From: Clostridium sp. AM34-11AC
Lineage (GTDB): Bacteria > Bacillota > Clostridia > Lachnospirales > Lachnospiraceae
Assembly: GCF_003435375.1 (NCBI RefSeq)
Contig: NZ_QWGL01000011.1
Span: forward strand, 34,500 to 98,499
Direction of reading: 5' to 3'
DNA length: 64,000 nt
In this document: piece after piece, positions 44,162 to 51,559 of the stretch
How the letters are laid out: every line of letters starts with the position of its first letter
How positions within the stretch are numbered: the first letter of the stretch is position 1
Made by a program: the position numbers and the translations under genes
Notes under the pieces: generated by a model
Told to the model about the DNA's origin: nothing
Database searches by the model: none
The model's input: only the letters and a program-made list of their open reading frames with translations

Positions 44162-46945
44162 TCAGCCGCCTGTCCTCTTCACCCATTCTGTCGCGCCTGT
44201 CGACGCAGCAACAGGTTTCAGTCCCTGTTTTTCTACAAATTGGTGGAGCATCTCCGCAGTCTCAGCGCGGGTAATAGTGCCCTTCAGATCAGGAAGATCG
44301 ATGCCGTCTGCCATGCCACTCTGTGTGGTATCATAACCCCTGAGCTGTGCGTAGCGATAAAAGATCGATGCAAGCTGTTCGCGCGTAACAGGATCATCCG
44401 GACCAAATTTCTTGCCGTCAAGGTCTCCCATAATGCCGTTTTGCTGTGCCCATGTTACCGCATCGTAAAACCCTACGGTACCGGGACCGTACTCCACATC
44501 GGTAAAGCGGTTCTTTCCCTCAACAGCAGGGCTGCCCGCCATACGGTAGAAAATCACCGCGATCTGAGCACGGGTGATATTGGTGTTCGGCGCAAATGTC
44601 ACCGCACTGGTGCCTGACATCAATCCCTTTTCATAGACAAATATCACATCCTTATAAAACTGATCATTTCCATACACATCCGTAAATGGATTCGCCCCTG
44701 CGTTTGGATCGCTCTTTATCCACCCGGCGTAAACCGTCCTGTTTCCGATCATCCTGAGTTCTGTGATCCTCTGTGTCAATTCCTGATCGGAATACCAGCC
44801 GGTAAAATCATAGCCCTCACGGGTCGGAATATGATCGGAAAGGCTGACTGTCTTACCGTAGGTTCCCCCGATTGTACTTATGCCGCCGCCACCGTTCGCA
44901 TGAAGGTTCAGAGTATAGCTGGTGGTATCGCCGCTGCTGCCGGAACTGCTGCTGTCCTTTTTCGGGGGCGTCGGGGTCGTTGGAATCGTCGGGATTGTCG
45001 GTGTCGTCGGTGTCGTCGGTGTCGTCGGGGTCGTCGGTGTCGTCGGGGTCGTCGGTGTCGTCGGGGTTGTCGGGGTCGTCGGGGACGCCGGATCCTTCGG
45101 TACCACCTGTCCTGCCGCAATTCTGATACCACAGCCCTTACAATAGGTGTCCCCCGTATAGCCATCCGCGCTGGCAGTGGCCTCAACTCTGCCGCGCACC
45201 TCGGTGCCGCCCGTGTGGTGATCTGGATTCAGCTCCCCATAAGCCGCGCCGCAGACAGAACACACCGCCTGGTCTTTGCAGGTGGCTGTTCCGCCGGAGT
45301 GATCTTCCCTGACATCCTCTGCCTCACAGTGGGAACATTTCTTCCAGTGCTGGATTTCATTATGCTGCTGCACATTGAAATCATGACTCAGCGCATCCAT
45401 CGTTTCTGATTTTGTTGTGGAGCAGACTGTGCAGGTATAGGTTTTCTGACCTGCGGTTGTACAGGTAGGCTGTATTGTCACTTCGCCGCTATCCCACTTA
45501 TGTGTTGATTCTTCACCGATGACATTACAGTTTGAGCATTTCTTCCAATGTTTGCCGGCATCGCTCTGCCATTCGCCCCATGCGTGAATACACACCGCAA
45601 GTCTCCAGCTGGCATAAAGCACCACATTCTCCGTAACAGGAAAGGTCTCTCCCGGGCATCCCGCTTTCTTTCCATCAGGATTGTCCAGCGCCCAGTGATC
45701 AAGGATCGCTGATTGATATGTAAAACCAGACTCCGGAAGAACATAATTCCCGGATATGCCTTCAACTGACTCCATATATCCCGGTGCTCCGTCTCCATCA
45801 AAAGAGACCGTGTAAGTTTCGCCCTTTACCTTCCATTTTTTCCATGCAGCTGCAAATTTGTCTTTATACGCGTCAGGAACATATATCGTCAGATTCTCAG
45901 GCCATGATTCATCGGGCAGATAAGGCAGATAAAATGCCAATGACAACTCTGCTTCATCCGGATCTTTCCAATGGGTGTGAACTTGCCCAAGTTGCGGGCA
46001 TTTATGAAACGCGAAGGGCATCACCTTTTTGACACTATTTGGAATATCAATCTGCCTGAGGGTGTTACAGTCATAAAAAGCGGAACTCCCTATTGTTGTG
46101 ACTGTTTTTGGAATTTGCACCTCACTGAGTCTTATGCATTTACTAAATGCATGTTGTCCAATCGTTGTCACTCCTTCCTCTATGACCACCTTGTCAATCT
46201 CAGACTTTTTGTCCTCCCAGGGACACCTTTTACCGGAACTAGTATTGTCGAAATCAGGCATTTCCCCTTTACCGGATATCGTAATGGTCTTATTGTCTCT
46301 GCTGATCGTCCATTTAATGTCTGTGCCGAGGATAGGATTCTGGATGTCAGGAAACGGTCCATACAGCACCGCGGCAACCTTCAGATAGCGAGCGATATCA
46401 AGTACGACCGAGTCCTCAACGGAAAGCTGTATCATTGCGTCCTCAACAGCCTTAAACTGAAGCCTTATCTCCTCGATGTTATCGTTATTGATATCCGTTA
46501 CGTCCGGCAAAGCATCGATCATTTCCTGTGCGCGATAGATAGAAGAGACTTTCCGCGCATTGGACCGGGTTGCGATTGCTTTATTTTTCATAAGCGCTTT
46601 CGCTGTGATTGGATTTCTTTCGCTGTCATATTGACAATTTAATTCTTTCGTGATGCAGCCGCTTTCCTCACTGCATACATGGCGGCACTCGGTGGCCTCC
46701 ACCGCGTCAGATGAGGTGGCTGCAGATCCCGTTATCTCCTTCTGCGGATAACATTCCGGCGTATGCTCATGGACACATTTTTCCATCCACGTATAACACT
46801 CCCGGGTATGTTCATGGCTGCCCGCTCCTTTTCTCATTTCTGCTGCCAATACAGGCACAGAAACTAAAGAAAGCATCGTACAGATGCAGAGCAGTGCCGC
46901 ATAGATCCGTTCTCTTTGTTTCTTTTGTTTTTCTGGCTTTCTCAT
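44162..46945 (-). CDS. Large SLH-anchored surface protein with BspA-like LRR, Cys-rich modules, Thr-Pro stalk and InlB B-repeat
   Basis: 927 residues. Signal peptide about 1-35 (ending PVLAAE). Cys/His-rich HEHTRECY, HEHTPECY. LRR_5 repeats about 290-370 (VVIEEGVTTIGQHAFSKCIR, QIPKTVTTIGSSAFYDCN). Cys pair modules about 500-610 (HWKKCSNC, TYTCTVC, HWKKCSHC, CSVCGAAYG, YCKGCG), likely zinc ribbons. Thr-Pro stalk about 620-655. An InlB B-repeat (GYDFTGWYSDQELTQRIT). Then SLH domains: two complete (FTDVYGNDQFYKDVIFVYEK; FTDVEYGPGTVGFYDAVTWA) and a third lacking its middle. SLH domains attach to the cell wall polysaccharide. GGGGGAAAATCA precedes ATG 46945. Confidence 0.88.
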   Translation of the reverse strand: MRKPEKQKKQRERIYAALLCICTMLSLVSVPVLAAEMRKGAGSHEHTRECYTWMEKCVHEHTPECYPQKEITGSAATSSDAVEATECRHVCSEESGCITKELNCQYDSERNPITAKALMKNKAIATRSNARKVSSIYRAQEMIDALPDVTDINNDNIEEIRLQFKAVEDAMIQLSVEDSVVLDIARYLKVAAVLYGPFPDIQNPILGTDIKWTISRDNKTITISGKGEMPDFDNTSSGKRCPWEDKKSEIDKVVIEEGVTTIGQHAFSKCIRLSEVQIPKTVTTIGSSAFYDCNTLRQIDIPNSVKKVMPFAFHKCPQLGQVHTHWKDPDEAELSLAFYLPYLPDESWPENLTIYVPDAYKDKFAAAWKKWKVKGETYTVSFDGDGAPGYMESVEGISGNYVLPESGFTYQSAILDHWALDNPDGKKAGCPGETFPVTENVVLYASWRLAVCIHAWGEWQSDAGKHWKKCSNCNVIGEESTHKWDSGEVTIQPTCTTAGQKTYTCTVCSTTKSETMDALSHDFNVQQHNEIQHWKKCSHCEAEDVREDHSGGTATCKDQAVCSVCGAAYGELNPDHHTGGTEVRGRVEATASADGYTGDTYCKGCGIRIAAGQVVPKDPASPTTPTTPTTPTTPTTPTTPTTPTTPTTPTIPTIPTTPTPPKKDSSSSGSSGDTTSYTLNLHANGGGGISTIGGTYGKTVSLSDHIPTREGYDFTGWYSDQELTQRITELRMIGNRTVYAGWIKSDPNAGANPFTDVYGNDQFYKDVIFVYEKGLMSGTSAVTFAPNTNITRAQIAVIFYRMAGSPAVEGKNRFTDVEYGPGTVGFYDAVTWAQQNGIMGDLDGKKFGPDDPVTREQLASIFYRYAQLRGYDTTQSGMADGIDLPDLKGTITRAETAEMLHQFVEKQGLKPVAASTGATEWVKRTGG
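44965..45095. repeat. Coding minisatellite (Thr-Pro-Thr stalk)
   Basis: A 9-bp unit of the type GTCGGTGTC / GTCGGGGTC repeats about 13 times on the plus strand and encodes the Thr-Pro-Thr stalk of the SLH protein on the minus strand. Units differ mostly at third positions, so they are under coding constraint but prone to slippage in steps of three residues. Confidence 0.85.
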
Positions 46946-46961
46946 TGATTTTCCCCCATTT

Positions 46962-47261
46962 CTATGGTATCTGTTTCCTTTTTCTGAACTTGATATAGAA
47001 AGCAGTGAGCACAACTGCCGCGGTAAAGGAAATGACCGCTTCCAGCACATATCCGCCCACACCCTCATGCAGCAGGATCGCCCCGTACATTCCCGCGGCA
47101 TCCATCGGCTGGCTCTGCACCGTCCCTACCGTTCCCAGAAGAGACAAAAACAGCAGAGCGCACAGTGCCGACAGACTGCGAATGCTTCGCCGCGCCTGTC
47201 GGCGGCGAGATTCCACTATCCGCTCTTTTGCCAGCGCAACACGCTTTTGTGTATCGTACAT
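46962..47261 (-). CDS. Small two-TM protein preceding the SLH protein gene
   Basis: 99 residues: a basic cytoplasmic N-terminus (KRVALAKERIVESRRRQAR), TM1 (LSALCALLFLSLLGTV), about 35 outside residues, TM2 (GYVLEAVISFTAAVVLTAFY) and a basic tail KFRKRKQIP. Its layout matches the 122-residue protein at 48647-49015, suggesting a paralogous pair. AAAGGAGG lies upstream of ATG 47261. It ends 16 bases before the SLH gene start, so the two form one unit. An anti-sigma-like or membrane-partner role is inferred only from context. Confidence 0.65.
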   Translation of the reverse strand: MYDTQKRVALAKERIVESRRRQARRSIRSLSALCALLFLSLLGTVGTVQSQPMDAAGMYGAILLHEGVGGYVLEAVISFTAAVVLTAFYIKFRKRKQIP

Positions 47262-47359
47262 GCACACAAAACCTCCTTTCTGAACACTCAGCTTAAGGGT
47301 CTTTCACTTATATAGGTACAAAAATCCGGAAAAACTCTCACCCGGGAAGCAGATTTTTC

Positions 47360-47391
47360 AAAAAAAAATGAGAGCTGCGTAAAAACAGCTC
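47360..47391 (-). terminator. Terminator after the PrsW gene
   Basis: GAGCTG (47372-47377) pairs with CAGCTC (47386-47391); read leftward it is followed by TCATTTTTTTT. It separates the sigma-factor operon from the two-TM/SLH gene pair, which must have its own promoter between about 47262 and 47360. Confidence 0.7.
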
Positions 47392-47416
47392 CCAAAAATC
47401 ACAAAATAAAGTTATA

Positions 47417-48040
47417 TTACGGTGTCAGACGGCGGGCGATCAGCTTTCCCGCTGCCAAAATCACTACAGGCAGAACATAGGCAGCATACTGCACTGCGCC
47501 GCCATAAGCGATCAGCAGATTATAGAGCGCGTGAAACGTGATGGCTGCTCCCAGCAGACCGCAGGTTCCGGCAATCTTCAGCCAGGTCCGCTGCCACACA
47601 TACGCGAGGCCTCCGCCTACAATGGCTCCGCAGATCACATGCATCGCTCCTGTTCCGATCCCCCGGAAAAAAATAAAGGAAAAATGTCCGGCTCCATTTT
47701 GGATCAGGTAGCAGATATTTTCAAAGGTGGCAAAGGAAAGAGCTGTGATCACAGCGGAGATTTTGATCTGTTCCGTCTTTGGCTCAAATATCAGAAGATA
47801 AAAGAGCAGAGGCAGAAGCTTCATGACTTCCTCCACCACCGGGGCGATCTCCGCAGTGGCGGCAAAGGTATCCGCACCATAAAGTGCAGCGAAAAAGGTA
47901 TTGATATAAGCGGAAAGAAGACACGCCCCCATTCCTACAAGGCAGAACAGAAAGAATTTTGTCTGCCGTTTTCCCATGCACAGGGCGGCGATCAGTAACG
48001 GCGATGCCATACAGATAAAAACATTTTCAATATACGTCAT
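47417..48040 (-). CDS. PrsW family intramembrane metalloprotease
   Basis: 207 residues, about seven TM segments. Protease signatures: EIAPVVEEVMKLLP (paired Glu), ITALSFATFENICYLI (ATFEN), RGIGTGAMHVICGAIVGG (metal-binding His) and ITFHALYNLL (His). In Bacillus, PrsW cuts the anti-sigma factor RsiW and so releases an ECF sigma factor. Here it ends a four-gene overlapping set headed by a sigma factor, which supports the same role. Overlaps the previous gene by 4 bases. Confidence 0.85.
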   Translation of the reverse strand: MTYIENVFICMASPLLIAALCMGKRQTKFFLFCLVGMGACLLSAYINTFFAALYGADTFAATAEIAPVVEEVMKLLPLLFYLLIFEPKTEQIKISAVITALSFATFENICYLIQNGAGHFSFIFFRGIGTGAMHVICGAIVGGGLAYVWQRTWLKIAGTCGLLGAAITFHALYNLLIAYGGAVQYAAYVLPVVILAAGKLIARRLTP

Positions 48041-48663
48041 TCCTGCACCGCCTTTCCCATTGCCGGCAGCAAAGCGAGCAAGCAGCCTGCCAGCAGAAGA
48101 TCAAACCAGCAGTATGGGCTGAAAATGGAATCTCCCGGCCAGAAGCAGCCAGAAGTCCAGAGGGCATATTCTAATGTCACATAGCAAAGGACCCATATAT
48201 GAAAATATTTCATACTATTTGCAGTTCCCCTCTGCCTTCTGGCATAGGCAAGTCCCCGGATAGAAAAACAGGAAACAATGATCATCATACCGCACCAGAG
48301 CAGATTGGAGAGGATATCTCCAAATGTGCAGTAAAACATGCACAGCGGAACACCGATCAGGACGGCACTTAAGGCCTTCCTGCACGGAAATCTCCGTTCT
48401 TCTTCCGAAGAAAGCGTGTATTGCAGCATAGAAAGGAAAATGACACTTGCTACCCAGCCGAACTCTGACACATAAAAGACCTGCGGCGTTTTGGAAAATA
48501 AGAGCAGATACAGCGTCCAGTAGAGGGATCCAAGGAAGAAACAGCCATAAAAACAGGTCAGCAGGAAATACTCCTGTTTCCGGCTTTTCAGATACCGGAT
48601 ACCGCCCAGGAAAAAGCCTAACAGGGTAACCGCGGCTTGCAAGAGGTTACTGATGACTTCCAT
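48037..48663 (-). CDS. Seven-TM membrane protein of the sigma-factor operon
   Basis: 208 residues with about seven hydrophobic segments (for example AAVTLLGFFLGGIRYL, YFLLTCFYGCFFLGSLYW, ALSAVLIGVPLCMFYCTF) and little soluble part. It overlaps the genes on both sides (by 17 and 4 bases), so the stoichiometry is probably linked. No family recognised; it might sense envelope stress or hold the protease complex. Confidence 0.6.
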   Translation of the reverse strand: MEVISNLLQAAVTLLGFFLGGIRYLKSRKQEYFLLTCFYGCFFLGSLYWTLYLLLFSKTPQVFYVSEFGWVASVIFLSMLQYTLSSEEERRFPCRKALSAVLIGVPLCMFYCTFGDILSNLLWCGMMIIVSCFSIRGLAYARRQRGTANSMKYFHIWVLCYVTLEYALWTSGCFWPGDSIFSPYCWFDLLLAGCLLALLPAMGKAVQE

Positions 48664-49015
48664 CTGTATTTTCCCCCTTTTGCTCCCCTGTCTGTTCTTC
48701 TTCGTTCAGTCTACGGATGCGGAAACATAACACCGTCACGCACACGCCGAGAACAAAAGCGAGCAGTCCGACCACGATATATCCAAGTGCGGTGCTGCCG
48801 CCTAACATCGTCGCCGCTGTTTCCAAGCCAGAAGAAGTTCCCATCTCAATCCGGCTGACAGTATCAGGCATGGAAAGGGAAACACCTACGATCACCGCAA
48901 GACATGCGGCCACGCAGCAAACTGCTGCAGCCCATTCTCTCCGCAGTCTTTTTTTGTATTCTTTTTCCGCAATACGACGTTTTACTTCCGCGATCCGTTC
49001 CTCATTACTTCGCAT
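48647..49015 (-). CDS. Two-TM protein encoded directly after the sigma factor; anti-sigma candidate
   Basis: 122 residues. Charged N-terminal helix (NEERIAEVKRRIAEKEYKKR), TM1 (AAAVCCVAACLAVIVGVSL), about 35 outside residues, TM2 (GYIVVGLLAFVLGVCVTVL) and a charged tail EEEQTGEQKGENTD. GCGGGAGGGAA precedes ATG 49015, which overlaps the sigma gene by 11 bases. Position and topology fit an anti-sigma factor cleaved by PrsW, but no zinc-finger HxxxCxxC motif is present. Confidence 0.65.
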   Translation of the reverse strand: MRSNEERIAEVKRRIAEKEYKKRLRREWAAAVCCVAACLAVIVGVSLSMPDTVSRIEMGTSSGLETAATMLGGSTALGYIVVGLLAFVLGVCVTVLCFRIRRLNEEEQTGEQKGENTDGSHQ

Positions 49016-49550
49016 TGGTAATTCCCTCCCGCTCCAGTAATCCACGCAGACGCGCTTTTCCCCGGTATACCATATTGGTGATCTGCTTCTCACTTTTTCC
49101 CATGACCTCAGCGGCCTGCCGATAGCTCATTCCCTCAAAATAGGTCAGATAAAGAGCTTCCCGGTAATCCGTCTTCAGCTCATCCATACAGATATGCAGG
49201 ATCTGATCCCGTTCCTTTGTCCGAATGACCTCTTCCACCAACGTCTTTCCATCCGGCTCTTCCGTCAGGTCATCAAGGCTGAAGAAAAGCCGATGTCTGC
49301 TTTTATGGCGCAGAGCCATGTGCCGCGCTGCTTTATACAGATAAGCCTTAAGACCGCCGTCCTGGATGCGTGGCTTTTTTGTGAACAGATAGGAAAAGAC
49401 TTCGATCATCAGGTCCTCCGCTTCGTGGACATCATGCAGATAGCCATTGATGTATAAGGTCAGCGGGTTACCGTATTTTCTCATTAAAGCCTCAAGTCCT
49501 GCTTCATCGCCGCGCAGATACTGTCTGTAAAGTTCTTCATCAATGACCAT
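49005..49550 (-). CDS. ECF-type RNA polymerase sigma factor
   Basis: 181 residues. Region 2: LYINGYLHDVHEAEDLMIEV, FSYLFTKKPR, AYLYKAARHMALRHKSRHR. Region 4 HTH: YREALYLTYFEGMSYRQAAE, VMGKSEKQITNMVYRGKARL. It has the short ECF architecture lacking regions 1 and 3. The ATG at 49550 is preferred to 49559 because AAGGAA is 9 bases upstream of it. First gene of an overlapping operon with a putative anti-sigma, a membrane protein and PrsW. Confidence 0.9.
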   Translation of the reverse strand: MVIDEELYRQYLRGDEAGLEALMRKYGNPLTLYINGYLHDVHEAEDLMIEVFSYLFTKKPRIQDGGLKAYLYKAARHMALRHKSRHRLFFSLDDLTEEPDGKTLVEEVIRTKERDQILHICMDELKTDYREALYLTYFEGMSYRQAAEVMGKSEKQITNMVYRGKARLRGLLEREGITNAK

Positions 49551-49585
49551 GCTGTTCATTTCCTTCTGTCTGAAATACTATACAC

Positions 49586-49614
49586 AGTATATGTGGGCAT
49601 CGGCATAATTTCAA
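49586..49614 (-). promoter_or_regulatory. Promoter of the sigma-factor operon
   Basis: TTGAAA (49609-49614), 17 bases, TATACT (49586-49591) on the minus strand, packed into the 67 bases between thiM and the sigma gene. It is of ordinary sigma-A type, so initial expression need not depend on the ECF factor itself. Confidence 0.65.
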
Positions 49615-49617
49615 GTC

Positions 49618-50439
49618 CTATTTTACTTCAAACTTCGCCCCGTGCTCCAGCTCATCCCCGTCCATATGATAGATCGCGTCGATAATATAATTCCGGTATG
49701 TTGCGTTCCCGTCCTGCGATGTCAGCCGTTCATGGGCGATCTCCCCTGCGAGTCCCATGGCACAGACTGCCGCTGCTGCCGCCTCAAGCGGATGCTCCTG
49801 ATTTGCAGTCACAAATGCTGCTGTAAGAGCAGAAAGCTGGCAGCCGGTTCCCGTGATGGAGGACATCATCGGATGGCCATTGTAGATGCAGTACGCTTTT
49901 TTTGCGTCCGCCACGAGATCAATAGCGCCTGTGACCGCGATCACAGCTCCTGTCCTCTCTGCGAATTTCTTCACGAATGCCACCGCCTCATCAAGGTTAT
50001 CTTCGGTTACACGGTCTGCGATATCCGCATCCACGCCCTTTGTGGTCCCTGTTCCCACCGCAAGTGTCTTGATCTCAGAGATATTTCCGCGGATCACGGC
50101 GAATTTTACCGCTTTTAAAAGTTCGTTGGCCGTCGATGTCCGGAGTGTCGATGCCCCGACGCCCACCGGATCCAGCACTGCCGGGTGTCCCAGCTCATTG
50201 GCCCGCGCTCCCGCAATCTTCATAGACTCGATGGTACGGCTGTTCAGCGTACCGATATTGATATTGAGGCCTGCGCAGATCGTCTGGATCTCCGCGACCT
50301 CCTCCTTGTCGTCCGCCATGATCGGGGAAGCCCCGCAGGCCAGAACCATATTTGCGCAGTCATTGACCGTCACATAGTTCGTAATATTGTGGATCAGCGG
50401 GCTCTTCTCCCGCACCTGATCAAACATCTGTTTTAACAT
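49618..50439 (-). CDS. thiM: Hydroxyethylthiazole kinase
   Basis: 273 residues, ribokinase-like. Motifs: SPLIHNITNYVTVNDCANMV, LACGASPIMADDKEEVAEI, LDPVGVGASTLRT, FAVIRGNISEIKTLA, and the nucleotide/catalytic SSITGTGCQLSALTAAFV with the conserved Cys. It phosphorylates salvaged thiazole for ThiE. AGAGGAGAG precedes ATG 50439; the longer frame from 50484 overlaps thiW. Forms a thiazole uptake-and-activation pair with thiW. Confidence 0.95.
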   Translation of the reverse strand: MLKQMFDQVREKSPLIHNITNYVTVNDCANMVLACGASPIMADDKEEVAEIQTICAGLNINIGTLNSRTIESMKIAGARANELGHPAVLDPVGVGASTLRTSTANELLKAVKFAVIRGNISEIKTLAVGTGTTKGVDADIADRVTEDNLDEAVAFVKKFAERTGAVIAVTGAIDLVADAKKAYCIYNGHPMMSSITGTGCQLSALTAAFVTANQEHPLEAAAAAVCAMGLAGEIAHERLTSQDGNATYRNYIIDAIYHMDGDELEHGAKFEVK

Positions 50440-50452
50440 GCTTCTCTCTCCT

Positions 50453-50971
50453 CTACTGTCCCATTGCTTCCTGCATCCCTGCAAGGATATTGGCTTTCTT
50501 TAAGCTATAGATCAGCACACCGCTGATCACGGCACCTCCGGCAGTTGAAACAAGGAACGGGATCACATATGCGTAAAATGCCAGACCTGCCGCGCTCTTT
50601 CCCATAAGGAAGACCGCTACCGGATAGGCCGTGAGTCCGCCAAGAACAGAGGTTCCAAATACCTCACCGATCAGTGTCGCCGGAATATTCTGTGTCTTCT
50701 GATACACAAGCCCGCAGATCAGCGCGCCGAACATACTGCCCGGGAATGCCATCAGGCTTCCAAGTCCCAGAAGATTCCGGATCAGCGCCGCCGCGAATGC
50801 CGCGCCCAGTCCGTATCCCGGTCCTAAGAGGACTGCACAGAGAATATTCACCATATGCTGTACCGGGGAACACTTGCTCCCGAATACCGGGAATGAAAAT
50901 AAGCTTCCTGCCACTGCGACTGCACAGAAAACAGCTGCCACCGCTAATTTTTTCGTATTTGTCTGTTTCAT
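50453..50971 (-). CDS. thiW: ThiW family thiazole transporter component (ECF S-component)
   Basis: 172 residues with five to six TM segments. The ThiW signature FGSKCSPVQHMVNILCAVLL then GPGYGLGAAFAAALIRNLLG is clear. ThiW is the substrate-binding membrane subunit for thiazole uptake and needs the shared ECF energising module, which is not in the window. The ribosome binding site is weak and distant. A short upstream reading frame ending in TGA overlaps the thiW ATG, so translation may be coupled. Confidence 0.9.
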   Translation of the reverse strand: MKQTNTKKLAVAAVFCAVAVAGSLFSFPVFGSKCSPVQHMVNILCAVLLGPGYGLGAAFAAALIRNLLGLGSLMAFPGSMFGALICGLVYQKTQNIPATLIGEVFGTSVLGGLTAYPVAVFLMGKSAAGLAFYAYVIPFLVSTAGGAVISGVLIYSLKKANILAGMQEAMGQ

Positions 50972-51160
50972 GTTTTATTCCGCGTGACCGTTCCTTTCTT
51001 CGGACCGTCACACATTCCTCCTTTGAAAATTTTCCGCAGCCGCAAAGCTTCCCTTGCGGCCGTATTTTTAGGAAACGGCTGTACGACAACAGCGCTTCCA
51101 CAGGTGAAGTACCATGTACTCCACATAAAAATGTACAGTTCCCCTTTCCGGATCACTGTA

Positions 51161-51255
51161 TGGAAGGCGGTCGATGCTTACTGGCATCCTCTCACGCCGG
51201 AACACGGCTTCCCATCGCTGATCTCATACAAAGCCCAGGGCGCTCCCCCTCGGCC
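51161..51255 (-). promoter_or_regulatory. Candidate TPP-variant riboswitch (element E2) upstream of thiW
   Basis: Read leftward: GAGGGGGAGCGCCCTGG (51251-51235, identical to E1 over 17 bases), GCCG-TGTTC-CGGC hairpin (51208-51196), TGAGAG, hairpin GATGC-CAGTAA-GCATC (51088-type numbering 51088 not used; it is 51188-51173), then GACCGCC. Both small stems differ from E1 but remain paired, and the loops TGTTC and CAG(A/T)AA are conserved. A TGATCCGGA stretch, reminiscent of the TPP pyrophosphate arm, follows. It lies between a canonical TPP riboswitch and thiW. No strong terminator follows, so any switch here may act on translation. Confidence 0.6.
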
Positions 51256-51369
51256 CGCCGCCTGCTGGCGGATCCCGTTTTCTCCTTTCAAAGTATGGTT
51301 TTGTTACTGTTTTTTCTGCCACCTGTTTCGGAAACACAATGATCCCAAATTTTTTAAATCAGATGACAT

Positions 51370-51504
51370 AAAAACAGGAGACACCCATCACGGCATGTCC
51401 CCTGTAAAAATTCATATCATGACTTCCTACGGCGGCATTATCCGCATCAGGTTAAAGGGTCGAAGTTTGAGCACTTCCTCTCAGCCCGCCAACGAGCTCC
51501 CCTG
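51370..51504 (-). promoter_or_regulatory. TPP riboswitch with terminator, upstream of thiW-thiM
   Basis: Read leftward: CAGGGGAGCTCG, GGGCTGAGAGGAAG, a GAAG/CTTC helix, GACCC, AACCTGAT, GCGGATAATGCCGC and CGTAGGAAG, all consensus TPP-aptamer elements. The terminator CAGGGGACA/TGTCTCCTG with TTTT follows (51404-51370). TPP should stop transcription before E2 and thiW. Confidence 0.95.
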
Positions 51505-51519
51505 TTTTTTGTAAGACTT

Positions 51520-51547
51520 ATTATAGCGCATCTTTGAAAATTTGCAA
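51520..51547 (-). promoter_or_regulatory. Promoter of the thiW-thiM operon
   Basis: TTGCAA (51542-51547), 16 bases, TATAAT (51520-51525) on the minus strand, directly after the dinB stop codon. Confidence 0.65.
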
Positions 51548-51559
51548 GTAAAGAATTTT

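Noticed and set aside
44965..45095. Short regular repeats as a possible CRISPR array
   Set aside because: Units are nine bases long, without spacers, and encode Thr-Pro-Thr in frame.
44831..45409. Plus-strand open frames with Val-Gly-Val or Arg-rich repeats over the SLH protein
   Set aside because: They are frame shadows of the Thr-Pro minisatellite and Cys-rich modules; the minus-strand frame has a signal peptide and recognised domains.
50968..51156. Reading frame of about 62 codons overlapping the thiW start
   Set aside because: No homology, and its start overlaps the E2 flank. A shorter version beginning MCDGPKK has its ATG too close to AGGAGG. It could at most be a leader peptide.
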